The position numbers and the translations under genes are program-made. Below the pieces are notes generated by a model. That model was not told the origin of the DNA and did no database searches. It worked only from the letters and a program-made list of their open reading frames with translations. Source: Coriaria nepalensis (taxonomy: Eukaryota > Streptophyta > Magnoliopsida > Cucurbitales > Coriariaceae). From it: a DNA stretch of 64,000 bases. The DNA lies in NCBI GenBank assembly GCA_027186245.1, contig CP114485.1, positions 868,001 through 932,000 of the forward strand. Direction: 5' to 3'. Positions within the stretch are counted from its first letter, which is position 1. Every line of letters starts with the position of its first letter. Of this stretch, positions 34,344 through 47,916 are shown in pieces.

Positions 34344-37300
34344 TAAAAAAAATCGAAACAGATGACTTTAGAATGCTATACGCGGGAGATCGACGGCTAA
34401 TAAGACGTTTCACGAGGAAATTGGATCTTCGGGTGCCGTACTTTAAAGATCAAAGAGATGTCGTTTCTCGCTTTTATTTGGTAGGGACAGGGTTTCTTAA
34501 ACTGCAGATGTCGTTTCAGCGTCCATTTACAGTTTTCCACCGTTGAATTACCTCAAAGCAGTTAAAAAGGTTAATTTCTCCCACTATCTCTCTCTCAGGC
34601 AGTTAAATTTGACTGAGAAAGTTGGAACTGGGAAGACAGGGCGACGTGTCGTTCCGTTTCTCTACCGTATATTAGAATGTTTAATTGTAGTAACTTTATG
34701 AGATGGGACGAAATGCTAATGGCTACGAGTCGCTAATTCCTTGGCAGATGGTGACACCTAATCGTGTTTAGAAACATTAATTTAGTTTTCTCAACTTAAT
34801 CGTTACGGGACTCGCTAATCACATAGAAATGACCATCGTTTAACAAAAGATCAAGATGTTGCTATATTAATAATCTCTCCTAAACTTCAACTACCCGATG
34901 TCTCCTATCTGTGTTAAGCATGAAATTTAAATTCCAGTCCAAAAGAAAATGAAACGTCAGTTTGAGCCTTGATGAGGATGGTTTCGGTCGGATTGATAGG
35001 ATGCTTATCAAACGAAACCCGAGTCGCAAGGTATGTTTCAGAAGGCACCAACGTCGGCCTTCGATAAACAATCGAGTTGCCGGTCAGGAGAATTACTCTC
35101 CAAACACGATGAAGTTAGGACGAGTAGTTGAGGGCGTCGGACGCTGACCTCAGCCTTGGTTTTGAACATCTCCCTTTAGGATACCTCGCGTAAGAAACTT
35201 GTCAATCCGAAGGCATGTGATCGAGGAGGATGAGATAAAGAAGAGATACTTTGAGAGACAGTAAAAGGTGGAGAGTGTATTCTGCCATGACAAAGATTAT
35301 GATTACTCTATGCCAGACAGAGTACGTCCAAATAAGGAGAAGCCATGCAGGCAAGCAATTCAGAAGTTGTCTTCCAATTAGTGAGTATGAATACCATTTT
35401 AACTCTCATTCAATAAGTTTAAGCTCTTGTTATCATCTCGGAACTCTTTAACAATTTATCCTCTCAACTATACTCAACTAATTTGACAGTTAGAAATGAG
35501 GGTGGTGTCAATCATTACTCCGACCTTCTCTTCCTTTATTTTATCTACGGTTCGAAGCATATCGACAGACATATTATCGGAAATTTATGTGACCAACTCA
35601 GTAGGCAGAATCCTACACCAACCAGCCTTATGATCAGCGCGATACACATGATCCAAAATGTCACCATCTAGTTCTAGAGTATCGAATTAATATTAAGTGG
35701 GCGGTGAAGGGCGGTTACCACTGCGAATTAGTTCTGGGACGGCATGCATGTCCGTCCACCGCCGCACTTCCACATGTTCATGGACATAAATTATCGAGCA
35801 GGGGCCTAAGCCCACTCTTTGAATTAAATATAGAAAACGAGTTTTGGTCCTTTTCGTTATGAAAAAAAAAAAAAACAACTACTCTTCCTCGGTTCCTCCT
35901 CGCAGTACTTGTCTACCAAAATCAAAATCATGATCTAGTTCGTTTATATGTAACCATGCAACAATGAACAAACACCTGAAATAGCTTGTAACATACCGTG
36001 TAGCTTCTAACTAGCTAACCCATTTCAAGTGCATACATGGGTCAATTTTATTGAATAGTAGGTTGAATATATATATATATATATATATTTATATGATAGC
36101 AAAGCATAACTATATGTAATAAATGCTGTTACGTGCTCAGTCTCTGTACGATGATGGGCTATATAGCACACAATACTCGATCAGTGGGGTTTGAAATTGA
36201 TGGTACGTTTTATTTCATAATTTTGCCTGCCACGCAAGACTGCTTGATATGATGTTTGAGAAAACGCCTTGCTTCTAATCCAAGCTTCTTCATCACTTAA
36301 TCACCCACTCATCAACTCATCATAATAACACACAGCTTCTTAGCCACCTTAATACCCATTTCTATCGAGATATGCATACACTATTTCTGATAATGAAACC
36401 ATGTAATATATTTGATCATATCGATAATAATATATGAATTATATTTATTCAATTAAATGATCATTTATATGTTCTATATAAATATATATACTAATATATA
36501 TTGATTATAAATAAAATAAAAAGGGTTCTTTATTTATTTATAATAAGTAATAAAGAAGAGTAGTTGAAATAATAAGAGAATCTATATCCAAATGCTACGG
36601 CCTACGTACGTGTTAGTTGTATAATGCTGGAAAGTTCTTTGTGTTGATGCATGTGAAGGGTTATAATTAAGCAATCCATGACTGTTATTAAACAGGTGGC
36701 ATCTAATTAATGATAACTAAATATAAGCATAGTTTAATTAAGAATGCTCTTGTCACCTTCTTATCCTCAATGTCTTATTTTATTGCATCGGTTGGCTACG
36801 AATGATTATCTTATAATTATCCGGATAATCCTCTTTTATAAGCTAATTGATCTGTCATTTGATTTTGAATTCAAATTTCTCTAACATTATTAAGGGCAGC
36901 TACATATTGTTCTGTCTTTTTAAAAGTACCTAACACATATAATTGACGTACATGATGTTCTTAACAAGGAATAAAAAAGACCCAGATGAAATTATATAGA
37001 ATAATTAAATCTATTTAATTTAAATTTAAAAGTAGATAAATTAGCATTTGATCACCGATCATTGATGTCAAACTAAAAGAAACACTATAGTTGAAATGAA
37101 TCCTTAAAATCAGTGCCATATGGCCTTTGTCTGTAAGTTTTGAAAACTTCGTTAGAAACTCAAAGCACGTGCAAGACGAGCAAGAATTTAACTACACCCA
37201 GTTTTTCATTGACCACCAGTGTTGAATTTGTAGGTACTAACGTGTCAAACTATGATAGGGTAAGTAGCCGAGTATACGCACGTGTCCGATAGCAAGCTGT

Positions 37301-37791
37301 AGCTGAAAGGTCCACACATGAACACTCACCGGCTATAGGTCTTTAAAAATTGTGGACCCCGTCGATTAAACTCCTACGAATCTAGACCGTTGAAACTTGA
37401 AACTCTTCATCACTTCCACATGTTATTTTATTTTTACATGAACAGATGAGCTTGGGCGGTGGCAACTGGCAAGAGAGGTCAGCCGTATTATCGTCATTTC
37501 CCAAGCTGTGGCCAAGCTCGTGCCACCTGTACTGTTTCCACGTCACATCAATTGAAACAACGAAGGGTATTTTAGTCGATTAGGAACAAAAAACGATCTA
37601 ATGAAAGCCGCACAAAACAATTGGTCGGCTATAAAGAAATGGGCCAAAAATCAATAATCAATAATAATAATTAAACTATAAATATTTTTTATTTATAATA
37701 AAAGAATAATAATAACAAGTCAAATAAAATAACACAAATCCGGTCCCACCACTTCTGTTCCTTACTTCATCAACGTTCAGTAACTAAACTC

Positions 37792-37799
37792 TATTTAAA
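37792..37799 (+). promoter_or_regulatory. TATA-like box of the PIP1 gene
   Basis: TATTTAAA lies about 140 bp before the ATG, in the expected region for a plant TATA element, with an A/C-rich leader after it. Confidence 0.45.
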
Positions 37800-37935
37800 T
37801 CAACACCATCAATCTATTACCTCACCCACCCACTCTTATCCTGATCAGAAAAGCTCAGTGAACAGATCAGTATTCAGTCTAACCCGCCAAAAAAGAAAGA
37901 AAGGTGACAGATAAAGCTTTAGTTACAGAGCAGTA

Positions 37936-39150
37936 ATGGAGGGCAAGGAAGAAGATGTTAGATTGGGAGCAAACAAGTTTCCAGAGAGGCAGCCCATAGG
38001 AACGGCGGCGCAGAGCCAAGATGAAGGTAAGGATTACAGAGAGCCACCTCCTGCACCATTATTCGAACCAGGGGAGCTTACTTCCTGGTCCTTCTACAGA
38101 GCTGGAATCGCAGAGTTCTTCGCTACCTTTCTCTTCCTTTACATCACGATCTTAACTGTTATGGGTGTTTCAAGGACAAGCAAGGCCAACGGTGGCAGCA
38201 CGTGTGGAACTGTCGGGATTCAGGGCATCGCTTGGGCTTTTGGCGGTACGATCTTCGCCCTCGTCTACAGCACAGCCGGCATCTCAGGTACGTAATTGAC
38301 CTATTTTCTTTCTTCTACTTGTTTTACACATATATTAATATTTTTTTTTTGTTAAAAGAAGATTAGAATACAAATCATGTATTTATTTATTTTTTAATAT
38401 GAAGGGGGTCACATAAATCCGGCGGTGACGTTCGGGCTGTTTCTGGCGAGGAAGTTGTCGTTGACTAGGGCGGTGTTCTACATGGTGATGCAAACACTTG
38501 GAGCGATAGCTGGTGCAGGAGTGGTCAAAGGGTTTCAGCCAAAGCTTTACCAGGAATTGGGCGGCGGGGCTAACTCTGTCAACCATGGCTACACCAAGGG
38601 CGACGGTCTTGGTGCTGAGATCGTCGGTACTTTCGTCCTTGTTTACACTGTTTTCTCCGCCACCGATGCTAAGCGTAGCGCTAGAGACTCTCACGTGCCT
38701 GTAAGCACCCCACCCAGTCATCACTACTCCCTGTGTGCAATCTCTACTCAACCCGTTTTTGTTGTACAGTTATTAATTATTTTATAACATCCTTAACAGA
38801 TTTTGGCGCCGTTGCCTATTGGGTTCGCGGTTTTCTTGGTACACTTGGCTACTATTCCGATCACCGGCACCGGAATTAACCCAGCGAGAAGTTTGGGTGC
38901 TGCGATCATTTTCAACGAGAAAAGTGCTTGGAATGACCACGTGAGTTGCCATATTTTTTGCCTTTGTTTCTGTTCTAAGTTTAACTGCTCCATTAATTGA
39001 AGGTCAGATACATGTATAGAAGACAAAATTGTTAACATGTCGGTAAATGGTTTGCAGTGGATTTTCTGGGTGGGACCGTTCATTGGAGCAGCACTAGCAG
39101 CTTTATACCATCAGGTGGTGATCAGAGCCATTCCCTTCAAGTCCAAGTGA
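37936..39150 (+). CDS. PIP1: Plasma membrane aquaporin, PIP1 group
   Basis: Four exons give about 293 residues: 37936-38287, 38405-38700, 38800-38940 and 39058-39150. The N-terminus [20 protein letters not shown] and the C-terminus IRAIPFKSK are PIP1 signatures; PIP2 tails are longer and carry phospho-serines. Both pore motifs are present: [10 protein letters not shown] in exon 2 and [11 protein letters not shown] in exon 3. Six membrane segments fit the sequence. PIP1 proteins assemble with PIP2 in the plasma membrane and conduct water and, in some cases, CO2 or other small solutes. The protein is a few residues longer than typical PIP1 because of additions in the N-terminal tail and in extracellular loop A ([16 protein letters not shown]), which keeps one Cys. 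The three introns are in the usual PIP positions. Confidence 0.96.
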
Positions 39151-42100
39151 TTGGTCTTCAACATCTGGTCGCATCATGTGGTTCCTGTTAATTTATGGCA
39201 GCTGCTGAATCAACAAAAAAGGATGAAAGTCCAAGTGGAGTCTGTCGTAAACTTGTAATAAATTTTTTTTTTTTTACGTAATTAAGTGTAATCCTTATCT
39301 TCTGCCCGTTTTCAGGGGAAAAAAAAAAGGGTCACTATTGTGTGGTGCTCTAGTGTGTGTGTGTGGGTGTGAATTTGTGTATGGTCAATTCAGAAATAAC
39401 ACCAGCTCCACTTTGCTTTTCATATTTGTTTGTTTGTGAATGAATGTATATATATATATACAATTATACATCTCATATGGATGTGCAGGAGAAGTGCAGT
39501 GGGATTGGGTAACCATTGATGCTTGATGAGATGGTTGTTTCTTTATCTAACCATGTCCATCGGATGAGAAGCAAAGTGCAGGGTCACCAGCAATGTTGGT
39601 TTTCAACTTTTCATCATTATACAAGACTCTATATTATTAGTAAGAATGAGGTAACCAAATAAAATAACAAGTGATGCGGTTGGTGTTGGGAATTGGGACA
39701 AGAAAAAAAAGCTTATTATATAATCTTGTTTATCGATGAAGATAAGAAAAGATTAGTTTTTATATTGAAATGGATTAACTTTATTATTACTTATTATTTA
39801 TTTAAGAATACGAATCTGATCAGTTTTAGTGACACTTGCATTTGTTCTTCTCTCTTCAATTATTGCTTTCCTTCCTCATCTCTAAATCCTTATTTATATA
39901 GTTATCACACAATATACAAAGTTCCATATACGTAAGTGGAACATTTTTAATCGTTGGGAAGTTAAAGGTTATGAAATTTTACTCATAGGACCAAAATTTG
40001 GTTACATATGAGAGATTCTTCTTTGATGCATAATCACATCGTAGTGGAGTTTGAATGAAACTCACAATCAATGTCAAGAATCCTGGAATCTCATTTTACC
40101 AATTAATATCGCTACAACTGTGGTTTTACCTGGGCTAATAATATGCCAAGCCTCCTAATAGACTCCACAAAGATGGGTCTATTGGGCTCGATCATCAACG
40201 CCTTTCTTCCACGGACCAGGGCCTAATGAGTCTCTGACAGATTAGAAAAGTGAAGCTCTACATTGAATTGGATTCTGTAGAAGAGAGGATATTAAAAAAT
40301 AAAAATAAAATAATAACTATGACTAAATACAATGATCTCCTTGTTTTCAGGTGGTGGTGGTGGTGGGCAGTAGGTTGTACGCATTAGTCCCAGATTTGTG
40401 GGACAGCAAAGAGTCATATATAGATTGGGATGGGCCCTTGTCCCATGATTTATATGATTAGTAGGATCATATATAATGCTAATCCATCGATCGGAATGAT
40501 TAATTAGTGGGGCACAACAGAAGATAATTTTGTCAGTATAGTGTTTATGAGCAATAAATAGTTAAATAGAGAGATAGTGTGACAGCCCCCGACAGAAAAT
40601 GGGGGAGACAGCCAGATCAAAAGATGGAGTGAGTTTTTTGAGTTGGGAGTTTGTAGTTTGAGAGTTTCATGGCGGGGCCGCCTGGATTTCACGCGTGCCC
40701 TATTTTTCCTCCTTTGACTTCTCGATTCTCACTGACCCTACTCCACCACCTCCTCCTCCTTCTCCTCCCTACTGCCATTACTAAAGTTAAAGAGTCTATA
40801 TTTAATTGTAAGAAAGATTAGTAATCGAGTGACTACAACCATTACATGACATGCTTAGTGCTTATCCCAACAATATCTCAAAATGTTGCATGCTGGCCGG
40901 AGTTAGATCTAACTCCCAACCACAAACTGACAAATCCATGCTTTGTTATTAAATTTTACGTGAGATGTGGCAAATTTACTTGCATGCTAGAACAAAATCC
41001 ATCTTTCATATATATGAGAATCTATTCATATTTACTATATGTCGAAAGAGTTAAGGTTATCTTGTCGGATTGTCCGGCAATTAAAAAGTACTTATCGGAT
41101 TGTCTAGCCATTTGCTGGAGTCAAAGTGTTCGAAATTATGAAATCGAGGTTTTTCCATGCTATGCATGCATGTAAGTATTCTTAACGAAAATTACCTTAG
41201 AGCCATGTTAAATTTTCAACTATTCCTTTCATATACATATAAAATCAAGAGGTTAAGACTGTGATTAGAGTGTCTGGTTTAATTTCTTGAAAATGAACGA
41301 TACTTAAAATAAGGAAGAGCACAATATAATCACATTATTCATTTATAAAAAGATGTTTCATATATTATTTAAAATTTATTTAAATAACTATATATATATG
41401 AATGATAAATTAAAAAAATAAAAATATTTATTGATTATTCATTTATTATATAATTAAATAAATTCATTCTCTCTCATTTATTCAATCTCATTATGTTCGA
41501 TGATGTTAATAAGTATGTCTTTGTAAGTCATTATTTCATGGTTGAAGTAACACATGTTGCTAATTAAGACCAGAAGCACATGACATTAGAAAATCCAATC
41601 AAGCTAAAGTGCCACCCTTTTTCTGTCTCTGTATATCGCTCTCAAGACTCAAATTGGTGGCTTTTTCTACCCCTTTCTTTATGTTCCCATTTCCCATATA
41701 CACACTTCTAAACAACAGCCTTAATAAACTCCACCACCACCACCACCACCATTATTGACTGATCATCTGGTCCTCTACTGATTTCTATATAATACTAATT
41801 ACATCGTTGGCCTAACTCCACTGTCTCTGCCACTACCTGCTATAGCGATCACAACCATCCAACACAGATCAGACAATCTGTAAGTTTGACTTTCACTACC
41901 ATCATTTTATCTTTTTATTTTTTTTTTGCTCCAATCAAACTATTTTAAGATACCCATCAGATTAACTTTAAACTGTTCAGTACGATCTTTAGCAGACATT
42001 CATATTTTTTTAAAAATTAATCAATTAACAATGAAGCTTGGACTACTCTTATGTCTTGGTAACATTGGATTATTAAATAAATAGAAAACACACACACACA

Positions 42101-42519
42101 AAACTTTACTGAAAAACACAAATAAGACTATTAACATATTCATTTATTTATCGATCGAGACCATTTAGAAATAATTAAATAATAATTAGTGAAACTCACA
42201 TCTTGTCTGCTCGCCGACCTAAACGTTGAACAGTGGCAGCTTTTCTGCGTGTCTTCACAAAAAATAATATGATCTAAAAAATCTCACATTTTAATTCCCT
42301 AAAATCAAAGCAGTAATATAAACAAAGGGTTTAGTCCAAAAAGAAAAATTACAAAAAAAGAAAAAAAAAAACCTTACATTAAACTATGTAGGACCCTAAT
42401 GTTTTGTATTATATAATGCACACGGATTTACCGTTCTGTAAAGGTTCAGAAGTTGCTCGGAATCACAGAAAGATCAGTTCAGATCAGCTTAGAAATTAAA
42501 AAGGCAAGCTTGCATTACT
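39151..42519. other. Intergenic region between PIP1 and WOX5
   Basis: Starts with the PIP1 3' UTR and ends with the WOX5 promoter; a TTATATAA-type TATA lies near 42409-42416, about 105 bp before the WOX ATG. A CCA repeat lies at about 41731-41750. A 109-codon frame at 40846-41175 contains a short internal repeat but no domain, and I consider it fortuitous. Confidence 0.5.
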
Positions 42520-43276
42520 ATGGAGGATCATGGAATGATCTCAGGATTCTATGTAAAAACAGGCAGTCATGTTCGAGGCGGTGGAGGCAATAATAATAAC
42601 ATGAACAATACCAACAGTAAGTGTGGGAGATGGAATCCAACAAGTGAACAAGTGAAAGTTCTGACTGATTTGTTCAGGTCAGGACTCAGAACACCAAGTA
42701 CTGATCAGATCCAAAAGATATCGACCCAGTTGAGCTTTTACGGTAAGATTGAGAGCAAGAATGTCTTTTACTGGTTCCAGAATCATAAGGCTAGAGAAAG
42801 GCAGAAGCGACGCAAAGTTTCTTCTTCTTCTTCTACTACTACCCCTACTACTGCTTCTCTTCGTCATCAAGACATGAGGATCAAGGATAATAATATTTTC
42901 ACTCGTCAAGAAGAAAAGATCATTCCACCTCCAAACCGTATGTTCACTACTTTATCTCTCTCTCTCTCTCTCTCTCTCGTTTTTACTTCTCTTATCGTCA
43001 GAACATGTTTTTCATGGTATGCATGCATGGTTTTGATCTGCAGATCACTTTTTGGATATAAATGAAGTTAGGGAGAGTAGTAGTGATCAAAGACTGGGCG
43101 TGGAGACACTTCAACTTTTCCCACTAAACTCCATTCACGATGATCAAACAGATCATAATATGATGAGATTTCATGCAAGCAACTACTATAGGGACGCAAG
43201 TGCTAGAGCTCTTACGTACACGATTGAAAAAGAAGTGGATCACTCACCATTGGATCTGCGTTTAAGTTTCATCTAG
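42520..43276 (+). CDS. WOX5: WUSCHEL-related homeobox protein, WOX5-like
   Basis: Two exons (42520-42937 and 43044-43276) give 216 residues. The homeodomain (about residues 36-99) has the WOX form: [19 protein letters not shown], then [20 protein letters not shown], with the longer loop and helix spacing of this family. The WUS box TLQLFPL lies at about 161-167. The C-terminus LDLRLSF is an EAR-like repression motif. Small size, two exons and this C-terminus favour WOX5/WOX7 over WUS. In Arabidopsis WOX5 maintains the root quiescent centre. A Ser/Thr run follows the homeodomain. A CT microsatellite (about 42955-42979) lies at the start of the intron. Confidence 0.93.
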
Positions 43277-44219
43277 CTAACTAGCCAGAATCTAAAATGT
43301 TTAGCCAGCTGGTTATAACGATTAGGAGTACGATTAATTGCTGAGATCGATTAAGTTAACTAATATTTGTGTTTTTTTTTTTTTTTTTTGTAATTGAAGA
43401 TGGTGGTAGTGTTGTGGAATCGAAATTTGCGCGCACTGATGAATTAAAAATTTACGCAGTGATAGTTTTTATTTTAGTTTATTTCATTTTGCCTCGAGTA
43501 ATATTTCTATAAGATAATGAGAAAATAGAGTTCGACATTGATTCCTATATTAAATGGTCGTTACAATGAATGATGTTTTATTCTTCTGTGTTTACTCTGT
43601 TGGATTCTCGTTATCGTCAATGCTTGGGGAATTGTACATATATCTCTTTCTCTTCTCGTAAAACCAGGTCTTCTTGAGGAGCTTGCATGCTTGGATTATA
43701 TAATTTGCTCAAACAATGAATATATAGATATAGTGGTTCAAATCGGTCATACCTTGGGTTGCTACCCTTGTTTTTGTTTTTGTTGTTTAGTTCTTCTTTA
43801 TGGATTTGATGTACTACTTATGTATAATCAAAACTTAATTAGTTTTATTGTTCTAATCAGTCAACTAAATCAGGATCGAATTAAGACTAATTAGATTTGG
43901 CTGGTATAATCACTAATAAGTGTGTGAATGTAGTACATGCAAGGACCTAACACGGGATGAAGGTAAGAATGAAATGTAAGCGCATTCACATGTAGTTTAT
44001 AAAAATGTCTTTTTTTTTTTTTTTGGGCTTTGAGTTTTAGACTTGAGAGTAAAATAAACGGGTCTCGTGGATTTGCCAAACGGGTCATTTAAAATTTGGA
44101 AAGTTTCAATGTTGTTCATTAATGTCATTGATCACGACTGCCTCAGTGCATGCACGCGGATCGTCTATGATTAGTACACATGGTTAAGAACTTCCACAAA
44201 TTTTGCCAACTCTTAATAT
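43277..44219. other. Spacer downstream of WOX5
   Basis: WOX5 3' UTR followed by AT-rich sequence with T runs (about 43374-43390 and 44009-44024). No gene is recognised. Confidence 0.5.
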
Positions 44220-44289
44220 TAATAGCACGTTTAGTTGTATTCTACAAGAATCAGAAAATAAAAATGATGTTATTGAAGAACACCAAAGC

Positions 44290-44467
44290 TTTTGAAGTTG
44301 ATCCTTTTGAACCATTACTAGAATATGAAAAAGCTGATCACAATAATTTATGAGATAATAATGAAGATGTCATTTCATCCATTGAGGCATTAGACATGTG
44401 GAGTGCACAGAGGGATGCAATGGATGACGATATGTTCAATGAGTGGAGGGCTAGACATCGTACTTAA
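44290..44467 (+). pseudogene. HARBI1/ALP1-like transposase C-terminal remnant
   Basis: The frame reads FEPLLEYEKADHNNL, a stop, then DNNEDVISSIEALDMWSAQR and DDMFNEWRARH before its terminal stop. This acidic end with WxxxRDxxxxxMFNEW is typical of plant PIF/Harbinger transposases. The catalytic part is missing; only the last 55 or so codons remain near the left transposon end. Confidence 0.65.
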
Positions 44468-44923
44468 TGTTCCAACGGTTGGTTATTAATGTTATGATGA
44501 AACTATAATGCATTAACTTTGGCTTGTTCTTAGTTTGACATTATATGTTCCTTCTTTAAGGATGGCGTGACTTGGATTTTTCTTAATTTGGCGTCATAAT
44601 GTTCTTCTATAAGGATAATGATATTTGCATTAAGTTCGACTTGTTCTTAGTTTAATGTATTATGCTTCTTTCTTAATATTTTTCTCTGTATTTATTTATT
44701 TTATTTGACTATTACATATTTTTCATATATTCAAATATTTATATATTTTCTTATTTGTGTTATGTTTAAATAAGCAATACCAAATGGAGAATGGGATCGC
44801 GTTGTTTCAAGCCAACAAGGCAACAATAATGCCAACGAAATAATTAGTTGATCGTAATTAATAATTGCTATGAACCGCAGGGTATATATTGATATATATA
44901 TATATATATATATTGGCTTTTAG

Positions 44924-45758
44924 GCATATGTCAAACTAGAGAGGGGATTTAAGAGAAACAAGAGAGTTTGGACACCTCAAGAAAAAGAGAAGCTAGTTCT
45001 TGCACTATTGGAAGCTAAGAGGCTTGGGAAGTTTACATCTCAAAACGGCTTCAAGGACAAGTATATCCTAGTGGTTGAAGAGAAGTTGAAAAAGACATTA
45101 TCAGGAGCAGGAATCAAAGTTGATCCGCATATTAAATCGTGAATGAAGATGTTGAAAGGAGACTATAACATTTGTCGCAAACTACTTGAACAATCAGGTT
45201 TTGGATGGAATCCTAAGAATAATTGCGTTACCATCGAGCCATTAGTGTGGACTGAGTATCTTTCTATTAAGGTATATTTAACAGTTTTAAATATAAGTAA
45301 AATTCAAATCAAATCATCTTAAAACATAAAGATTCATAAGACATCCCAAAACATCTAGAAAATGTGGTGAATATATAGTAAGAATGAAGCAAAATAGGTT
45401 CGAGAGTTTCAATATTGTTTAGTGGTGCTAAATGAATTTAATCAATTGTCCACAATTTTCTGAACATATCTCAGAAACTTACCACATTGTATGTTTTTGT
45501 AACCATTTATTTTTTTTAAAAAAATTCAATTATATAAGAGTGCTCAAATGTTCAAGGAAAAATCATTTCCTCATTACCACGACTGTTATGAGATATTTGG
45601 CATTAGTAGGGCCAATAGCAGTGAAGCCGCAGACCCTACTGACATGGCGACGACAACTGATATAGCGACATCACCTATTGACACCGCTGATGACGACTTT
45701 ATGGATATATCCTCACCATTGCTCCCAAACAGTGCAGGTGGAACTAATGGATAAAGTT
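44924..45758 (+). pseudogene. SANT/MYB-like protein of a PIF/Harbinger element (broken)
   Basis: A first exon (44924-45271) encodes RVWTPQEKEKLVLALLEAKR and, later, LLEQSGFGWNPKNN. This is the trihelix-like DNA-binding domain of the second Harbinger protein (Myb_DNA-bind_3). A TGA at 45140-45142 interrupts it after GIKVDPHIKS. A second exon near 45541-45754 continues with FKEKSFPHYHDCYEIFG, matching the usual KSFPYYxxL motif. Further degenerate coding (about 45950-46160) may represent the C-terminal part. Such proteins help the transposase enter the nucleus and bind the ends. Confidence 0.75.
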
Positions 45759-46642
45759 TCAAGTAATAAAAGGAGCTGATTGCTGAGAGCATAACTACCA
45801 CAGTAAGGAAGATGAAGGATTCTCTGCATCTGATAGCCATAGAAATCAAAGAAGGTATGTTGTCTCTAGTAAGAGAGAAGTAGGCAGAATATGTGGAAGG
45901 AGATTCTTTTAATGCTTATAGACTTCAATGATGCAATGAAGATGGGAAAAATTCTTATATTCGACACCGTGATGATGGATATATATAAAACAGTTGGCGA
46001 GATGTTCACGGAGGATCATAAGGTGAACTGGGTAATGAGTTTTCTTTAAACTTTTCCTACAATGGAAATTGTTTTTTGGGTTGGTTACATGGAAACTGGT
46101 GGTAGAAGGTGGAAACCAGGTCATGAAAATTGGGATCCGTGCGATGTGTACATGAAAAATTGAGTTTTTTTTTCCTTAGGAATGTTTGATGATTTTGGGA
46201 GGATAAGGATAATGAATTTTGCTTATGATCCTCAAATTAAAAATTGTTAACTTTAGTTGAAAGAGCCCTTCTTAGAGTTATTTTACGAGTTGAACGTCTC
46301 GAGACTCTGAAATGTACAGACTGATATTTCATATATCGACTTGAGATCACAAACCGATATACGAGATGTCGATCTGAGAATGCACAGAACAATATCTCAC
46401 ATATCGGTCTGTACAAATATATAATTGAGATAAAATTATTAAAATTGACATATAATTAAATAATTCTCTGAGCTAACTAAATAATTAAGTCAACTTTTTC
46501 AAAAAATCTATATATCAATTATTAGATAACCAAAACATAATTATTAAAATACATCATTCTATTTCTCATTTAATTAAATATATTTTTACTTATTCTACCT
46601 ATTCTAATTTCACTCATAAATAACAACCAAACGAAGCCATAA

Positions 46643-47916
46643 AGATCGGCTGATCACAAAAGCGAGTGAGAAAAAGAATATTTTTCTTGTTTGGTTAAGT
46701 ACCATCCATTGATTTCATTCTCCAAAATACCGAAATATAGAGGATTAATGATTTTTTAGGGCTAGCTTAAATTTGTGTATGAATTCAGGGTTAGCTACGA
46801 TTTGTGGATGAGATTAGGGTGGCTGGCGTTTTATTGGTTATTCAATTATTTTATGATTTATTCATATGAGATTAAAGCTTGATAGGTTGATCCTTGAGGA
46901 ACGGTTCTTGGTAAATTTCATGATGGATGTTTAATTGAATTTTATTTTGATGAATGAACTCTGTAACATATGAGATTAGCTGCGATCCCTGAAGAACAGT
47001 TGTTGATGAATTTTATTTATTTGATTCTCCGTTTAATTGAATGGAAAACGTGAGATTGAGTTTACATGATGATCTGGTTGAGTAAGTACAGAAAGAAGTT
47101 GATGTTTGAAGAATTGGATATTTGGAATGAAATAGTTTTGTATGTTACTTGGTTTCCTATATGTAAATAGGAACAATAACTGTTCCTCGCTGGTAAACCA
47201 CCGTATGTATTTTCTTTCCAATGGTGTATGTGCACTAGCTTCCTATTGGCAAGTAAGGTATTTGCAGTGTTGTGTGTGATGGAGGCTAAGTAGCATGTCA
47301 TCCTTCAGTGATTTGTGTTTTCTTTTTATATTCGTAAGCACGACATGTATTATGAATATGGTGATTGAAAAGTGAGCTTAGTTTTCATATTTGATTGAAG
47401 AAGGAACAAGAAGAATTTAAAGAATAGATTAGAGATGATGAAGAAAAAGAATACGAAAGAGAGGTTTGGGGTGGGTCAGATTGAATACACAGTAGATACC
47501 GTCTTCCTATCAACGGTTAAAATCATTATGGTTACGGAATTGAACTACTTGTTGGAAACATCCTGCTGTTGAGACTTCACTTGCCAACCGACGACATGCC
47601 GTTGTTGCCTTTCCATTAGTACAGAGAAGAACTACTTGTCGACCAACAAGGAGTGGATGCATCAAGATTTATAGATATTGACCTTTTAACGCTACATTAA
47701 AATTACGGTTAAAACCATAGCAAGGAAATTACAATTTTTAATAAACAAACCAAAATAAAAATTATGTCACAGACAATTAACAACTTGGCCCCACTCCTGT
47801 CACAACCCCATTCCCATATCCTCACCGTTTAATCATAATCACAGATATATGAGGCTACCCCTTTCAGTTTCAAAACAAAATCCAACTGTTTTGCACAAAT
47901 TCCTTCCTTTCCCTCT
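46643..47916. other. Spacer between Harbinger remnant and BAHD gene
   Basis: AT-rich with many T/G-rich stretches. Short open frames here show no family features. It includes the 3' UTR of the minus-strand acyltransferase gene. Confidence 0.5.

Larger units (their letters stand above)
33884..37935. other. 4-kb intergenic region
   Basis: Holds the GMT1-like promoter, a very AT-rich block (34076-34345, listed separately), a GC-richer stretch without coding features (34900-35450), a TA run (36070-36088) and the PIP1 promoter. Short open frames here have no family features. No RNA gene is recognised. Confidence 0.5.
44223..46639 (+). mobile_element. Decayed PIF/Harbinger DNA transposon
   Basis: The left end TAGCACGTTTAGTTGT and the complement of the right end, TGGCTTCGTTTGGTTGT, are matching terminal inverted repeats with one gap. 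They are flanked by TAA at 44220-44222 and 46640-46642, the 3-bp duplication typical of this superfamily. Inside are the C-terminal tail of a HARBI1-type transposase and a SANT/MYB-like second protein, the two genes such elements carry. Most of the transposase, including its DDE core, is deleted, and both frames have stops. At 2.4 kb the copy is an internally deleted, inactive derivative. Confidence 0.75.

Noticed and set aside
34900..35450. GC-richer block that might be a retrotransposon LTR or leader
   Set aside because: No terminal repeats, PBS, PPT or coding remnants could be identified.
40846..41175. 109-codon frame with an internal repeat (LSDCPAIKKY / LSDCLAI)
   Set aside because: The repeat reflects a short local DNA duplication. 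No family match comes to mind and the region is otherwise spacer.
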